A stretch of 64,000 nucleotides of DNA from Pseudomonas migulae. GTDB lineage: Bacteria > Pseudomonadota > Gammaproteobacteria > Pseudomonadales > Pseudomonadaceae. The notes beneath the pieces are model-generated. The model was not told the origin of the DNA and did no database searches. It saw nothing but the letters and a program-made list of their open reading frames with translations. The DNA lies in contig NZ_JALJWR010000001.1 in NCBI RefSeq assembly GCF_024169315.1, positions 4,390,501-4,454,500 of the forward strand, given 5' to 3'. Position 1 is the first letter of the stretch. Each line of letters opens with the position of its first letter. Position numbers and translations under genes: made by a program. Shown piece by piece: positions 1-7,868 of this stretch.

Positions 1-165
1 GACAGCCGAGATAATGACATTGTTCGGATGGAGCTACCCGGTGCGGGCGAAGGGTATAAGCCAAATAAAAAGTCCAAACAAAACCCCAAGCATGTTGAGC
101 TAAATGGCTTCGAAATGAAATTTGACGAGTTCGGCGTCCCTTTCACACTGTATCCAATAAAGTAG
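1..165 (+). CDS. C-terminal end of a probable polymorphic toxin (partial)
   Basis: An open frame enters from the left edge and stops with TAG at 163-165, giving the last 54 residues of a larger protein. The tail is rich in Lys, Asn and Asp and ends FGVPFTLYPIK. It is more AT-rich than the rest of the window. A small acidic gene starts nine bases after the stop. A large-gene 3' end with atypical composition followed at once by a small acidic ORF is the usual layout of a variable toxin tip and its immunity gene (Rhs, CDI or similar). The toxin family cannot be told from this fragment, and no catalytic motif is identifiable. It could instead be the end of an unrelated accessory protein. Confidence 0.45.
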   Translation, partial: DSRDNDIVRMELPGAGEGYKPNKKSKQNPKHVELNGFEMKFDEFGVPFTLYPIK

Positions 166-173
166 GAAATGCG

Positions 174-584
174 ATGCTTATTGATCCTGGAACTGAACAA
201 CCATACATTCCAACACCTGCATACTTTTTGGGTTGTTTCGATATTTATGATCGTGAAGAAACGCTCGGAGAGGAGCTGGAGAAATACGACCCTAACAATC
301 CCGCTGATCGCGAAGAGTTAATACTCAAATATTGCTTGTCTCGGAATAGATCGTATCGTCACAGGTTTCTTCTTTATAAGTGTTTGGAGGAAAGTCTTCA
401 GGATAGGGATTATGACTTTCAGGCATTGCTTGAGCATGATCCTGAAGAGTATTCGTCTCTCCCCGATGGTTGGGACGAGATGAGTTGTCCACGGTCCTTT
501 TTCGAAGACATCTTTCGCTTGGCGACAATTGAGTGGGAGGAAGACCTCCATAAGGCCAGCCTCGAAGATCAATCAACTTGGTAA
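174..584 (+). CDS. Small acidic protein, candidate immunity protein
   Basis: This 136-residue protein is strongly acidic, with many Glu/Asp and aromatic residues, and has no signal peptide or membrane segment, so it is predicted cytoplasmic. The ATG at 174 follows an AGGAAA ribosome site that overlaps the stop of the upstream partial gene, so the two are probably translationally coupled. Codon use is less GC-biased than in the neighbouring housekeeping genes, which suggests horizontal transfer. I do not recognise the family. The immunity role is inferred only from size, acidity, composition and position behind a probable toxin tail. No further orphan toxin tips or immunity genes follow before the REP pair. 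Confidence 0.5.
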   Translation: MLIDPGTEQPYIPTPAYFLGCFDIYDREETLGEELEKYDPNNPADREELILKYCLSRNRSYRHRFLLYKCLEESLQDRDYDFQALLEHDPEEYSSLPDGWDEMSCPRSFFEDIFRLATIEWEEDLHKASLEDQSTW

Positions 585-635
585 GGCTTGCGATCTCTGA
601 CTCAGATAGATTTTATGAGCGCTTCGCGCTCAATT

Positions 636-729
636 CGCGGGCAAGCCACGCTCCCACAGGATTGAAGGCGTTCCCGGTTTTGGTGGTCTGACTCGGTCCT
701 GTGGGAGCGAGGCTTGCCCGCGAAGGCGG
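636..729. repeat. REP pair (inverted, BIME-like)
   Basis: Two REP arms in opposite orientation (636-660 and 698-729) share the core GTGGGAGCGxGGCTTGCCCGCG and could fold into a large hairpin. It lies just downstream of the candidate immunity gene. The arms carry the variant spelling with CCACGCTCCCACAGG on the left. Confidence 0.85.
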
Positions 730-857
730 TCTTACAGGCAACGAAATTTCTGGGCAAAGTCGTCGGAAGTTTCCTTCAATTTCTATCGGTTTTCATGAAC
801 TGGTGCGCATCGAGCCGCATCGATAGTCTTGGGTGGTCACTGCAAATTCAGTGACAG

Positions 858-992
858 GGTGTGGAAGCCCTTCTATCGTTAGGCGCGTCAAGCGCCACCA
901 GTTCGGCGTTTTTTATCGTCTGTGTTTTATGGTGGCTGTGCGCGGGGCGCTTTCGAGTGCGCCGAGTGCCTAACGTCTCGGTCTTCCACACC
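858..992 (+). promoter_or_regulatory. Structured leader upstream of the small DUF6124-like gene
   Basis: The 585-1064 gap holds the REP pair and this element. A perfect 10-bp inverted repeat, GGTGTGGAAG at 858-867 and CTTCCACACC at 983-992, encloses a second perfect 8-bp pair, CGTTAGGC at 877-884 and GCCTAACG at 968-975. Inside lie smaller GGCGC/GCGCC hairpins at 882-896 and 946-963. Nested long-range stems like this point to a folded RNA (leader or independent small RNA) rather than a protein operator. The downstream gene starts at 1065. Its function is unknown, and orientation is assumed from the downstream gene. Confidence 0.5.
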
Positions 993-1064
993 TGCGTACA
1001 GCCGCCACCCATTATGTGGAAGTGATTGTTGGCGGTTCCAATTCATACGTTAGGAATCAGACTG

Positions 1065-1397
1065 ATGACAAATCTTCACCCCGATCCCCCCTACGAAAAA
1101 CCAGCCCCTCCACCCAAAAGCCGTTTCATGGCACTGACCAGCAACTGCGACGACATGCCCACCTTGTTCGTCGATACCCTCGCACCACTCGACGTTTTAT
1201 ACGACGCGGCCAGTTTTCGAATCCGCGCCGTCACCCAAGTGATGGAAAACCTGTCGATGCGTGGCTCGATCGAATGTCAGTCTTTCATCCTCAGCGACTT
1301 TGCATTGCTCTGCGCCATTCCGTTGCGCGATGGGTGTGATGTGCTGGATGTGCTGGATGTGCTGGGGCGGCAGTTGAAAGTACAGCGTTCGGAGTAG
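1065..1397 (+). CDS. DUF6124/DUF3077-like small protein
   Basis: This 110-residue cytoplasmic protein has a Pro-rich N-terminus (HPDPPYEKPAPPP) followed by a helical domain with the pattern LFVDTLAPLDVLYDAASFRI and a C-terminal LDVLDVLDVL stretch. The pattern resembles small Pseudomonas proteins of the DUF3077/DUF6124 type, whose function is unknown. The ATG at 1065 is preferred because AGGAAT lies 9-13 bases upstream. The longer reading would need a TTG at 1026 and would run into the structured leader. The triple GTGCTGGAT repeat at 1339-1365 makes the C-terminal VLD triplication and could be slippage-prone. It is monocistronic, with rlmJ starting 113 bases later. Confidence 0.6.
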   Translation: MTNLHPDPPYEKPAPPPKSRFMALTSNCDDMPTLFVDTLAPLDVLYDAASFRIRAVTQVMENLSMRGSIECQSFILSDFALLCAIPLRDGCDVLDVLDVLGRQLKVQRSE

Positions 1398-1510
1398 CGG
1401 CGGACGTTGTTGTGGCGAGGGGGTTGTGTGGTGTCGTTGTCCGCTCGGCTGCGAAGCCCTGACGTTCGCCTCGGTACAAGGTAAACTTCCCGGCCTTCGC
1501 AGGAGCAATC

Positions 1511-2350
1511 ATGAATTATCGTCACGCCTTCCATGCCGGCAATCACGCCGATGTGTTCAAACACCTGACCTTGACCCGCCTCATCGCCCTGATGTCGCGC
1601 AAGGAGCAGCCGTTTGCCTATCTCGACACTCACGCCGGCATCGGTCTGTATGACCTGCAAGGTGATCAGGCGAGCCGCACCGGGGAGTACCTGGAAGGCA
1701 TCGCGCGGTTGTGGGATCAGCCGGACCTGCCGGCGTTGACCGCCGATTACATGAAGGTGCTGCATGACATGAACCCGGATGGCCAGTTGCGCTATTACCC
1801 GGGTTCACCGGAGTTGGCGCGGCGTCTGACGCGGCCGCAGGACCGGGTGATGCTCAACGAGAAGCATCCGGAAGACGGTGTGTTGCTCAAGGACAATATG
1901 GCCGGCGACCGTCGGGTGAAGGTTCACCTGGGCGAGGGCTGGCATGTGCCGCGGGCGATGTTGCCGGTGCAGGAGAAGCGGGCGGTGATGTTGATCGATC
2001 CGCCGTTTGAACAGCTGGATGAAATGCAGCGCTGTGCGGCGGCGCTGAAAGAGGCGGTGGGCCGGATGCGCCAGACGGTGGCGGCGATCTGGTACCCGGT
2101 GAAGGACCAGCGCATGTTGCGGCGTTTCTATCAGGATCTGGCGGGGTCGGGCGCGCCGAAGTTGTTGCGGGTGGAGTTGCTTGTGCATCCACTGGACACG
2201 CCGAACAGTTTGAACGGTTCCGGGTTGGCGATTGCGAATCCGCCGTGGGGGCTGGAAGAGGAATTGCGTGAGTTGCTGCCGTGGTTGTCCAAGAAGCTTG
2301 GGCAGACCCAGGGTGGGTGGCAGATGGATTGGTTGATAGCCGAGAGTTGA
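1511..2350 (+). CDS. rlmJ: 23S rRNA (adenine(2030)-N6)-methyltransferase RlmJ
   Basis: The 279-residue protein is the usual length for RlmJ, which methylates N6 of A2030 in 23S rRNA before ribosome assembly, using S-adenosylmethionine. The N-terminus MNYRHAFHAGNHADVFKH is the family signature. The SAM-side motif DTHAGIGLYDL is at about 39-49, and the catalytic DPPF (family D/N-PP-Y/F) is at 163-166. The start at ATG 1511 has an AGGAG site six bases upstream. It stands alone, with a REP pair downstream that may act as its 3' boundary. Nothing looks damaged. Confidence 0.95.
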   Translation: MNYRHAFHAGNHADVFKHLTLTRLIALMSRKEQPFAYLDTHAGIGLYDLQGDQASRTGEYLEGIARLWDQPDLPALTADYMKVLHDMNPDGQLRYYPGSPELARRLTRPQDRVMLNEKHPEDGVLLKDNMAGDRRVKVHLGEGWHVPRAMLPVQEKRAVMLIDPPFEQLDEMQRCAAALKEAVGRMRQTVAAIWYPVKDQRMLRRFYQDLAGSGAPKLLRVELLVHPLDTPNSLNGSGLAIANPPWGLEEELRELLPWLSKKLGQTQGGWQMDWLIAES

Positions 2351-2383
2351 TCTGTTGCATTGGTGGCGTCTGATCGGACGCCA

Positions 2384-2474
2384 TCGCGGGCAAGCCCGCT
2401 CCCACAGGGATTTATGTCGATCACGATAGAGTGGTTAGACAAATAACCTTGTGGGAGCGGGCTTGCCCGCGATG
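2384..2474. repeat. REP pair between rlmJ and msrA
   Basis: Inverted REP arms (CGCGGGCAAGCCCGCTCCCACAGG at 2385-2408, and its complement ending at 2474) lie between two convergent genes, a position typical of REP/BIME elements. They may stabilise both 3' ends. Confidence 0.88.
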
Positions 2475-2491
2475 CTTTCAGGGCCTGAAAA

Positions 2492-3139
2492 TCAGATCGG
2501 GCAGGTCACGCCCGTACCGCCAATCCCGCAATACCCTTCAGGGTTCTTCGCCAGGTACTGCTGGTGATAGGTTTCGGCGAAGTAGAACGTCGGCGCTTCT
2601 TCGATTTCAGTCGTGATCGTGCCTTTGCCGGCCTTGGTCAGTTCGGCCTGGAATACTTGCTCGCTGTGCTTGGCTGCATCCAGTTGGGTCGGATTAGTGG
2701 CGTAGATTACCGAGCGGTACTGAGTGCCGATGTCATTGCCCTGACGCATGCCCTGAGTCGGGTTGTGCAGTTCCCAGAACATCTTCAGCAGCTCTTCGTA
2801 GCTGACTTTTGCCGGCTCGTAGACCACGAGCACGACTTCGCTGTGGCCGGTCAGGCCCGAGCAGACTTCTTCATACGTCGGGTTCGGCGTGAAGCCGCCG
2901 GCGTAACCCACCGCCGTGCTGACCACACCCTCGCGCTGCCAGAACTTGCGCTCCGCACCCCAGAAGCAACCCAGGCCGAAGATCGCGAAATCCACGTCCA
3001 TGGCAAACGGGCCCAGCAGCGGGGCGTCGTGGACGAAGTGTTTTTCCGGCACGGTCATCGGGGTTTCGCGGCCAGGCAGAGCTTGTTCTTTAGTAGGGAG
3101 CACGTTTTTGTTCACCAGGATTTCCGAGCGCAAGACCAT
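2492..3139 (-). CDS. msrA: Peptide-methionine (S)-S-oxide reductase MsrA
   Basis: The 215-residue cytoplasmic enzyme reduces the S epimer of methionine sulfoxide in proteins. The catalytic GCFWG motif is at about residues 57-61, followed by ERKFW and VGYAGG. The conserved GTQYRS and the C-terminal [12 protein letters not shown] with resolving cysteines are present. Two adjacent ATGs are possible (3140-3142 and 3137-3139). The second is chosen because it puts the GAGG site at a better spacing and gives the N-terminus MVLRSEIL known for Pseudomonas MsrA. It lies upstream of dipA on the same strand, with a REP hairpin between them. Synteny with P. aeruginosa msrA-dipA supports the call. Confidence 0.95.
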   Translation of the reverse strand: MVLRSEILVNKNVLPTKEQALPGRETPMTVPEKHFVHDAPLLGPFAMDVDFAIFGLGCFWGAERKFWQREGVVSTAVGYAGGFTPNPTYEEVCSGLTGHSEVVLVVYEPAKVSYEELLKMFWELHNPTQGMRQGNDIGTQYRSVIYATNPTQLDAAKHSEQVFQAELTKAGKGTITTEIEEAPTFYFAETYHQQYLAKNPEGYCGIGGTGVTCPI

Positions 3140-3219
3140 CATCAGTCCTCTCAGTCAGGTTGAATGTAAATTGTCAGACATGCAGTTTGCCCAATGCCGC
3201 CCAGATACGCACTACCCAA

Positions 3220-3310
3220 TGTGGGAGCGGGCTTGCTCGCGAATGCGGTGTGTCAGATGGCACTGTTGGTGACTGATACACCGCATTCGCGAGCAAGCCC
3301 GCTCCCACAG
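3220..3310. repeat. REP pair between msrA and dipA
   Basis: Two REP arms face each other and the pairing extends well into the spacer (GCGAATGCGGTGT against ACACCGCATTCGC), so the whole 90 bp can form one long hairpin. It sits between dipA's 3' end and the msrA 5' region. Confidence 0.88.
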
Positions 3311-3318
3311 GTGTGCTG

Positions 3319-6012
3319 TCAGGCGAGCGGGCCACGCGGGTAGCGCTTGAGCTTTTCGATCAGCTCGGAGCCCGGGATCGGTCGGTCGAACAGGTAGCCC
3401 TGGCCGACGTCGCAGCGGTGGCGGCGCAGGAAAGTCAACTGCTCGGCCGTCTCGATGCCTTCAGCCACGACCTTGATTTTCAGGTTGTGGGCCATGGCGA
3501 TCACCGCGGAGGTGATTTCCATGTCGTCCTGGTTGTCCGGGATTTCGTGAATGAAGCTTCGATCGATCTTAATGATGTCGATCGGGAATTTTTTCAAGTA
3601 ACTGAGCGACGAGTAACCGGTACCGAAGTCATCCATGGCCAGGGTCAGGCCCAGGCGTTTGAGCTGGTCGAGCTGCAAGTGGGTGTCTTCGGTGGCTTCC
3701 AGCAGCAGGCCTTCGGTCAGCTCCAGCTCCAGCAGGTTGGCCGGCAGCGCTTCTTCCTTGAGGATGTTGGCGATCGACGACACTAGGTCCGGGTCGGAAA
3801 ACTGCTTGGGTGACAGGTTGATCGCCACCTGCAGATTGCCCAGGCCGGCGGCCGTCAGGTCTTTGCTCATGCGGCACGCCTGGCGGGCGATCCATTTGCC
3901 GATCGGAATGATCAGGCCGGTTTCTTCGGCGACGCTGATGAACTGGTCCGGGCGGATCATGCCTTTTTCCGGATGATTCCAGCGCAGCAGCGCTTCCATG
4001 CCAAGCAGGCGACCGCTGCGCAGACAGAGCTTGGGCTGGTAGAACACGTCCAGTTCGTTCTGGGTCAAGGCGCGGCGCAGGTTGTTCTCGACGAACAGTT
4101 TGTAGCTGGCTTCGGCATTCAGCGCTTCGGTGAACACCTGGACCTGGTGCTTGCCGTTGGCCTTGGCCTTGTGCAGCGCGAGCCCGGCGTTACGCATCAG
4201 GGTTTGCGGATCGCGGCCGTGCAGTGGCGCGCAAGCCAGGCCGACGGAGCCGGTGACGCTGATCAGCTGGTTGTCGACGAACATCGGTTTGTCGAGGGTC
4301 GCCAGCAGTTGGTTGGCGACTTGCTGGCCCACCGCGAGGTCGGTGTCGTCCAGCAGCACGGCGAATTCGTTACTGGCGAAACGCGCCAGGCTGCCGCTCG
4401 GGATCAGGCTGTTGCGCAGGCGCCGAGCGAGGCTGATCAGCAGTTTGTCACCGGTCTGGTGGCCAAGGCTGTCGTTGATCCGCTTGAAGTTGTCGATGTC
4501 CACCAGCAGCAGGCTGATCGGGGTATCGCTGTCTCGGGCGAAGCGTTCATCGAGGTTGCGAATGAACGCCGGTCGATTGCCGAGGTTGGTCAGGTTGTCG
4601 GTGTAAGCCAGACGCTCGATGCGCTGCTGCGCGAGCTTGGTCTGGGTGATGTCTTCGTAGATGCCGATGTAATGCGTCAACTCGCGGTTGTCGCCGTAAA
4701 CCTTGGAGATCGACAACTGGCCCCAGTAGGGTTCGAGGTTTTTGCGCCGGCTTTTGAATTCGCCCTGCCAGCTGTTGCTCTTGGCCAGCGCCGAGGGCGC
4801 GTCGAACAGCAGTTCGCTGAGGTTTTCCAGGGCCGGCAGTTCCGACAGCCGCTGGCCGTGGACTTCTTCGGTGCTGTACTGGGTGATCGCGGTGAAGCTC
4901 GGGTTGACGTATTCCACCACGCCGTCGCAATTGACCAGCAAAAAGGCGTTGGCACTTTGCTCGACCGCACGCTGGAACAGGTGTAGGGCGCTGGTGGCGG
5001 TGCGGCGGTTGTGGTTGTTGATGACCTGGGCGAATTGGTCGGCCAGCTCGCCGGCGAAGGCGATTTCATCGGATTGCCAGGCGCGGGTCGCGCCCGTTTG
5101 TTCGAGGCACAGCACGCCGACCACCTGGCCATCGACACGAATGCTGGCGTCGAGCATCGCGTTCACGTCGCGCGGGCGCAGGCTCTCGGCCATTTCCCGG
5201 GTGCGCGGATCACGAATCGCATTGTGGGCATCGATCGCACGACTGCCGTGCAGCGCATCCATGTAATCGGGGAAACCGCTGACGTCGATCGGCTCCGGCA
5301 GCGCGTATTCCTGGGTCGCGCGGTGATACGCCGAGATCGGCACCAGCGTCGAACCGTCGAGGTTCCACAGGCTGGCGCAGTCGATTTCGTAGATGTCACA
5401 GGCACTGCGGGTGATCAGTTCAGCGGCTTCCTGCAGGGAATTGCCGGTGCTGTAGCGTTGGCGGGTCAGCAGCAGGATCAGGTCTTGCTGGGCGCGCACG
5501 CGGTCCAGGTGCAGAAGCTGTTCCTGTTGGGCGCGCTGATTGAGTTCGAGAGCGATCTGCAGGCGCGAGTTCTGGGTTTCCAGGTCCAGCGCCGGGAGCA
5601 GCGGTTCGCCCTCGAACAGACCGTCGACCACCAGCAGGTAGCCGCGCAGCAGGTGTCGATTGTGTTGTTTGTAGGCTTCGCCGACTTCCAGCAGGCTCAA
5701 GGTGCCTGCGGCGGTGTGCAACGTGTAGCGGATCAGGTAATGCGGGCTTTCGGTGAGTTGCTGCTGCACGGCGTCATGCAGCTGATAGCGCGCTTCGGGC
5801 TCCATCAGACTGGCATAGGGCGAGCCGACCAGGGCACAGAGCTCCACCGCCGGCAGGCCGAACTGTCGCTCGCAATTGGGATCGAGAAACAGCAGCGCCC
5901 AGCTTGGTTCATTCAGCCGTTCGAAACGCAGCATGCCGAGCCGCGAGGGCACAGGCAACTGCGTCACTACCTCGGCCACCATACGGCTGGCGGCATCGGG
6001 TTGGCTTTTCAT
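3319..6012 (-). CDS. dipA: Cyclic-di-GMP phosphodiesterase DipA-like (GAF-PAS-GGDEF-EAL)
   Basis: From the ATG at 6012 the protein has 897 residues. An N-terminal sensory part is followed by a GAF-like domain (about 190-335), a PAS domain (about 347-457), GGDEF (about 470-630) and EAL (about 650-890). The GGDEF signature is degenerate, reading ASNEF at 546-550, so cyclase activity is unlikely. The EAL active site looks intact: EALLRW 673-678, MDDFGTGYSS 793-802, KIDRSF 815-820, VAEGIE 849-854. This matches P. aeruginosa DipA, a phosphodiesterase that lowers c-di-GMP during biofilm dispersal, and its place after msrA also matches. No transmembrane segment is evident. An alternative upstream ATG at 6117 would add 35 basic residues, and the ribosome site does not decide clearly between them. 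Confidence 0.85.
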   Translation of the reverse strand: MKSQPDAASRMVAEVVTQLPVPSRLGMLRFERLNEPSWALLFLDPNCERQFGLPAVELCALVGSPYASLMEPEARYQLHDAVQQQLTESPHYLIRYTLHTAAGTLSLLEVGEAYKQHNRHLLRGYLLVVDGLFEGEPLLPALDLETQNSRLQIALELNQRAQQEQLLHLDRVRAQQDLILLLTRQRYSTGNSLQEAAELITRSACDIYEIDCASLWNLDGSTLVPISAYHRATQEYALPEPIDVSGFPDYMDALHGSRAIDAHNAIRDPRTREMAESLRPRDVNAMLDASIRVDGQVVGVLCLEQTGATRAWQSDEIAFAGELADQFAQVINNHNRRTATSALHLFQRAVEQSANAFLLVNCDGVVEYVNPSFTAITQYSTEEVHGQRLSELPALENLSELLFDAPSALAKSNSWQGEFKSRRKNLEPYWGQLSISKVYGDNRELTHYIGIYEDITQTKLAQQRIERLAYTDNLTNLGNRPAFIRNLDERFARDSDTPISLLLVDIDNFKRINDSLGHQTGDKLLISLARRLRNSLIPSGSLARFASNEFAVLLDDTDLAVGQQVANQLLATLDKPMFVDNQLISVTGSVGLACAPLHGRDPQTLMRNAGLALHKAKANGKHQVQVFTEALNAEASYKLFVENNLRRALTQNELDVFYQPKLCLRSGRLLGMEALLRWNHPEKGMIRPDQFISVAEETGLIIPIGKWIARQACRMSKDLTAAGLGNLQVAINLSPKQFSDPDLVSSIANILKEEALPANLLELELTEGLLLEATEDTHLQLDQLKRLGLTLAMDDFGTGYSSLSYLKKFPIDIIKIDRSFIHEIPDNQDDMEITSAVIAMAHNLKIKVVAEGIETAEQLTFLRRHRCDVGQGYLFDRPIPGSELIEKLKRYPRGPLA

Positions 6013-6204
6013 GGAGGGAAACTCGCTTCGAATGTGCTGATCGCGCCGGGCTCTCGCCCTCTTTACTGTTGCCTGCGGCAAGGTTGCATCATTGCGACAC
6101 CGACTGACAAGAGACATGAAGGCCAAGTGCTATAAGAATATGTCGGCAGAGGCGAAGATTTCTTCAGTCAGCGCTCAAAATCAATGCATTTGACCTTCCC
6201 GCGC

Positions 6205-7611
6205 TTAACGCAACGTTATGTCCACCGTTTGCAGCGGCTGGCCTTCCCTGTCGTGATAACTGACACGAATCTGCTCTGGCCCGACAACCAGATGGGCAAA
6301 GTTGTCCTGGCTGATCACCTCGCTGGTCAGTTCATGCCGATAATCTCCCGCCGCAGTCCGCGCCAGTGGCTGATCGAGGATGAAGGTGGAGGCCTTGGCG
6401 TAGGGCAGCAGTTTGCTGTTGCACAGCGGCGAGGAGACGATGGTGTGAACCTCGAAGTCCGGGTCTTCGCTGTGTCTCAGCCGGCTGGTGAGGGAGCCGT
6501 GCACGTCGCCGGACACGAAGAAGACGTTCTTGAGGCGATGTGTGCGAATTGTCTCCAGCAGCCGTAGACGTTGCTCCGGAAAGGCTTTCCAGGCGTCGTC
6601 GCCCAAGCGTTTGCGGTCGGGGTAGAACATGACGCTGGTGACGACGAATTTGACCCGCGCCGGACTGTGGATCAGCCAATTGCACAAGGCGGTTTCCTGC
6701 TGTTCGTCGAGGATGCGCCGGTCGCCGGCCGACAGATTGCGCCGGGTCCGGCTGTCGGTGACAAACCACTCGATATCACCGTGGGTGGATTGATACCAAT
6801 AACGCTCCAGGTTCCGATCGATGCTTCCATCTTCAAGTAACTGATGGGTCGGGCTGTGGCTGGCTTGATATAACTCATAAGCGGCGATGGCGTTGTTATA
6901 GAGAAGGTCATCTTTTTTGTTTTTATTGGCAGGCCAGTTATCTTCGATTTCATGGTCGTCGAGGATCATGTAGGTCGGCGTGCTGGACATTAACTTTTTA
7001 ATATGAGGCTGGGAAAAAGCCATGCGGTACTTGCGGAGTATTTCCTTGTATTCCCGATCCGGCGCGATGATGTTCAAATCGTCGATATAGACTTGGTCGC
7101 CGGTCATCAACAGAGCGCTGATGGGCGTTTCGGCGCGCTGCGCCAGGTGTGTGATGGAGGCGAAGATCCGGTCGCCCAGTTGCGGGAGCGAAGGCTCACC
7201 GAACGTCATCCGCAGGTAACGGCACGAGCCGACGATGTAAGCCCGTGGCGCCGAGGGAGTACTGGACTGGGTGCTGAAAGAGTAGACATCCCGAGGCCAT
7301 TGCAGCGGCAGTTCCTGAATCGTCTCCACGGTGTGGACCGGGCTCATGGGGCTGAACCAGCCTGCCTGGTATTCATACTCCGTATCGGCGGCGAGGTCAT
7401 TGAGGGCAAAGACGTCGCTCATGTCACGCGCGCTTGTCAGTTGTATGAAAGTGCCTTTGGACCAGGGCGTGTCACCGCTGCGTCGATGACGAACGCCACC
7501 AAATACCAACGCGTCTTTTTGTAATTCGCCACGGAAAAAGATACGGGCGTGATGAGTTGTCGTGTGGCCAATAATCGGGCCGACTGTAGGTTTGAACATG
7601 TTCGAATCCAT
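6205..7611 (-). CDS. PhoD-family alkaline phosphatase/phosphodiesterase
   Basis: This 468-residue metallophosphoesterase of the PhoD type has an N-terminal Fn3-like part (to about 110) with GPIIGHTTTHHARIFFRG. The metal-binding motifs follow: GSCRYLRM, GDQVYIDD, DDHEIEDNWPANK and SGDVHGSL. The enzymes hydrolyse phosphate mono- or diesters and many are exported by Tat. Here I see no twin-arginine signal peptide, so the protein may be cytoplasmic or secreted another way. It sits between dipA and aceF, where P. aeruginosa has no gene as I recall, and its AT content is a little higher, suggesting an insertion. An inner ATG at 7599 is an equally possible start. The substrate is not predictable. 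Confidence 0.8.
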   Translation of the reverse strand: MDSNMFKPTVGPIIGHTTTHHARIFFRGELQKDALVFGGVRHRRSGDTPWSKGTFIQLTSARDMSDVFALNDLAADTEYEYQAGWFSPMSPVHTVETIQELPLQWPRDVYSFSTQSSTPSAPRAYIVGSCRYLRMTFGEPSLPQLGDRIFASITHLAQRAETPISALLMTGDQVYIDDLNIIAPDREYKEILRKYRMAFSQPHIKKLMSSTPTYMILDDHEIEDNWPANKNKKDDLLYNNAIAAYELYQASHSPTHQLLEDGSIDRNLERYWYQSTHGDIEWFVTDSRTRRNLSAGDRRILDEQQETALCNWLIHSPARVKFVVTSVMFYPDRKRLGDDAWKAFPEQRLRLLETIRTHRLKNVFFVSGDVHGSLTSRLRHSEDPDFEVHTIVSSPLCNSKLLPYAKASTFILDQPLARTAAGDYRHELTSEVISQDNFAHLVVGPEQIRVSYHDREGQPLQTVDITLR

Positions 7612-7769
7612 TCGAAGTAACTAACTAAGCAAGTAAATTGACTAAACTTTGCGTCCGTCATCTGTGCAACTAAGCCTAGTGGGCAGCCGGCAAAAAATAT
7701 CGTGCCGAAGTGGATTTGAGTTGTGGGCGAACTCAGCCACGAATGTAGGAAAGAGACTTTCTTCAAGGC

Positions 7770-7797
7770 AAAAAAAGCCCCGCCAAATTGGCGGGGT
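7770..7797 (-). terminator. Rho-independent terminator of aceEF
   Basis: Read on the minus strand, CCCCGCCAA/TTTGGCGGGG is followed by CTTTTTTT, a textbook intrinsic terminator 70 bases past the aceF stop. A second GC hairpin (GGCCCTCC 7839-7846 with GGAGGGCC 7853-7860) lies between them and has no T-tract. Confidence 0.85.
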
Positions 7798-7868
7798 TGA
7801 GGTACGAGCGTGGCGCTCGGAAAACGTGGAACGCGACAGGCCCTCCGGTGAAGGAGGGCCGGCCGGTG

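Noticed and set aside
7839..7860. Second terminator after aceF
   Set aside because: The hairpin is strong but has no T-tract on either strand; the real terminator is at 7770-7797.
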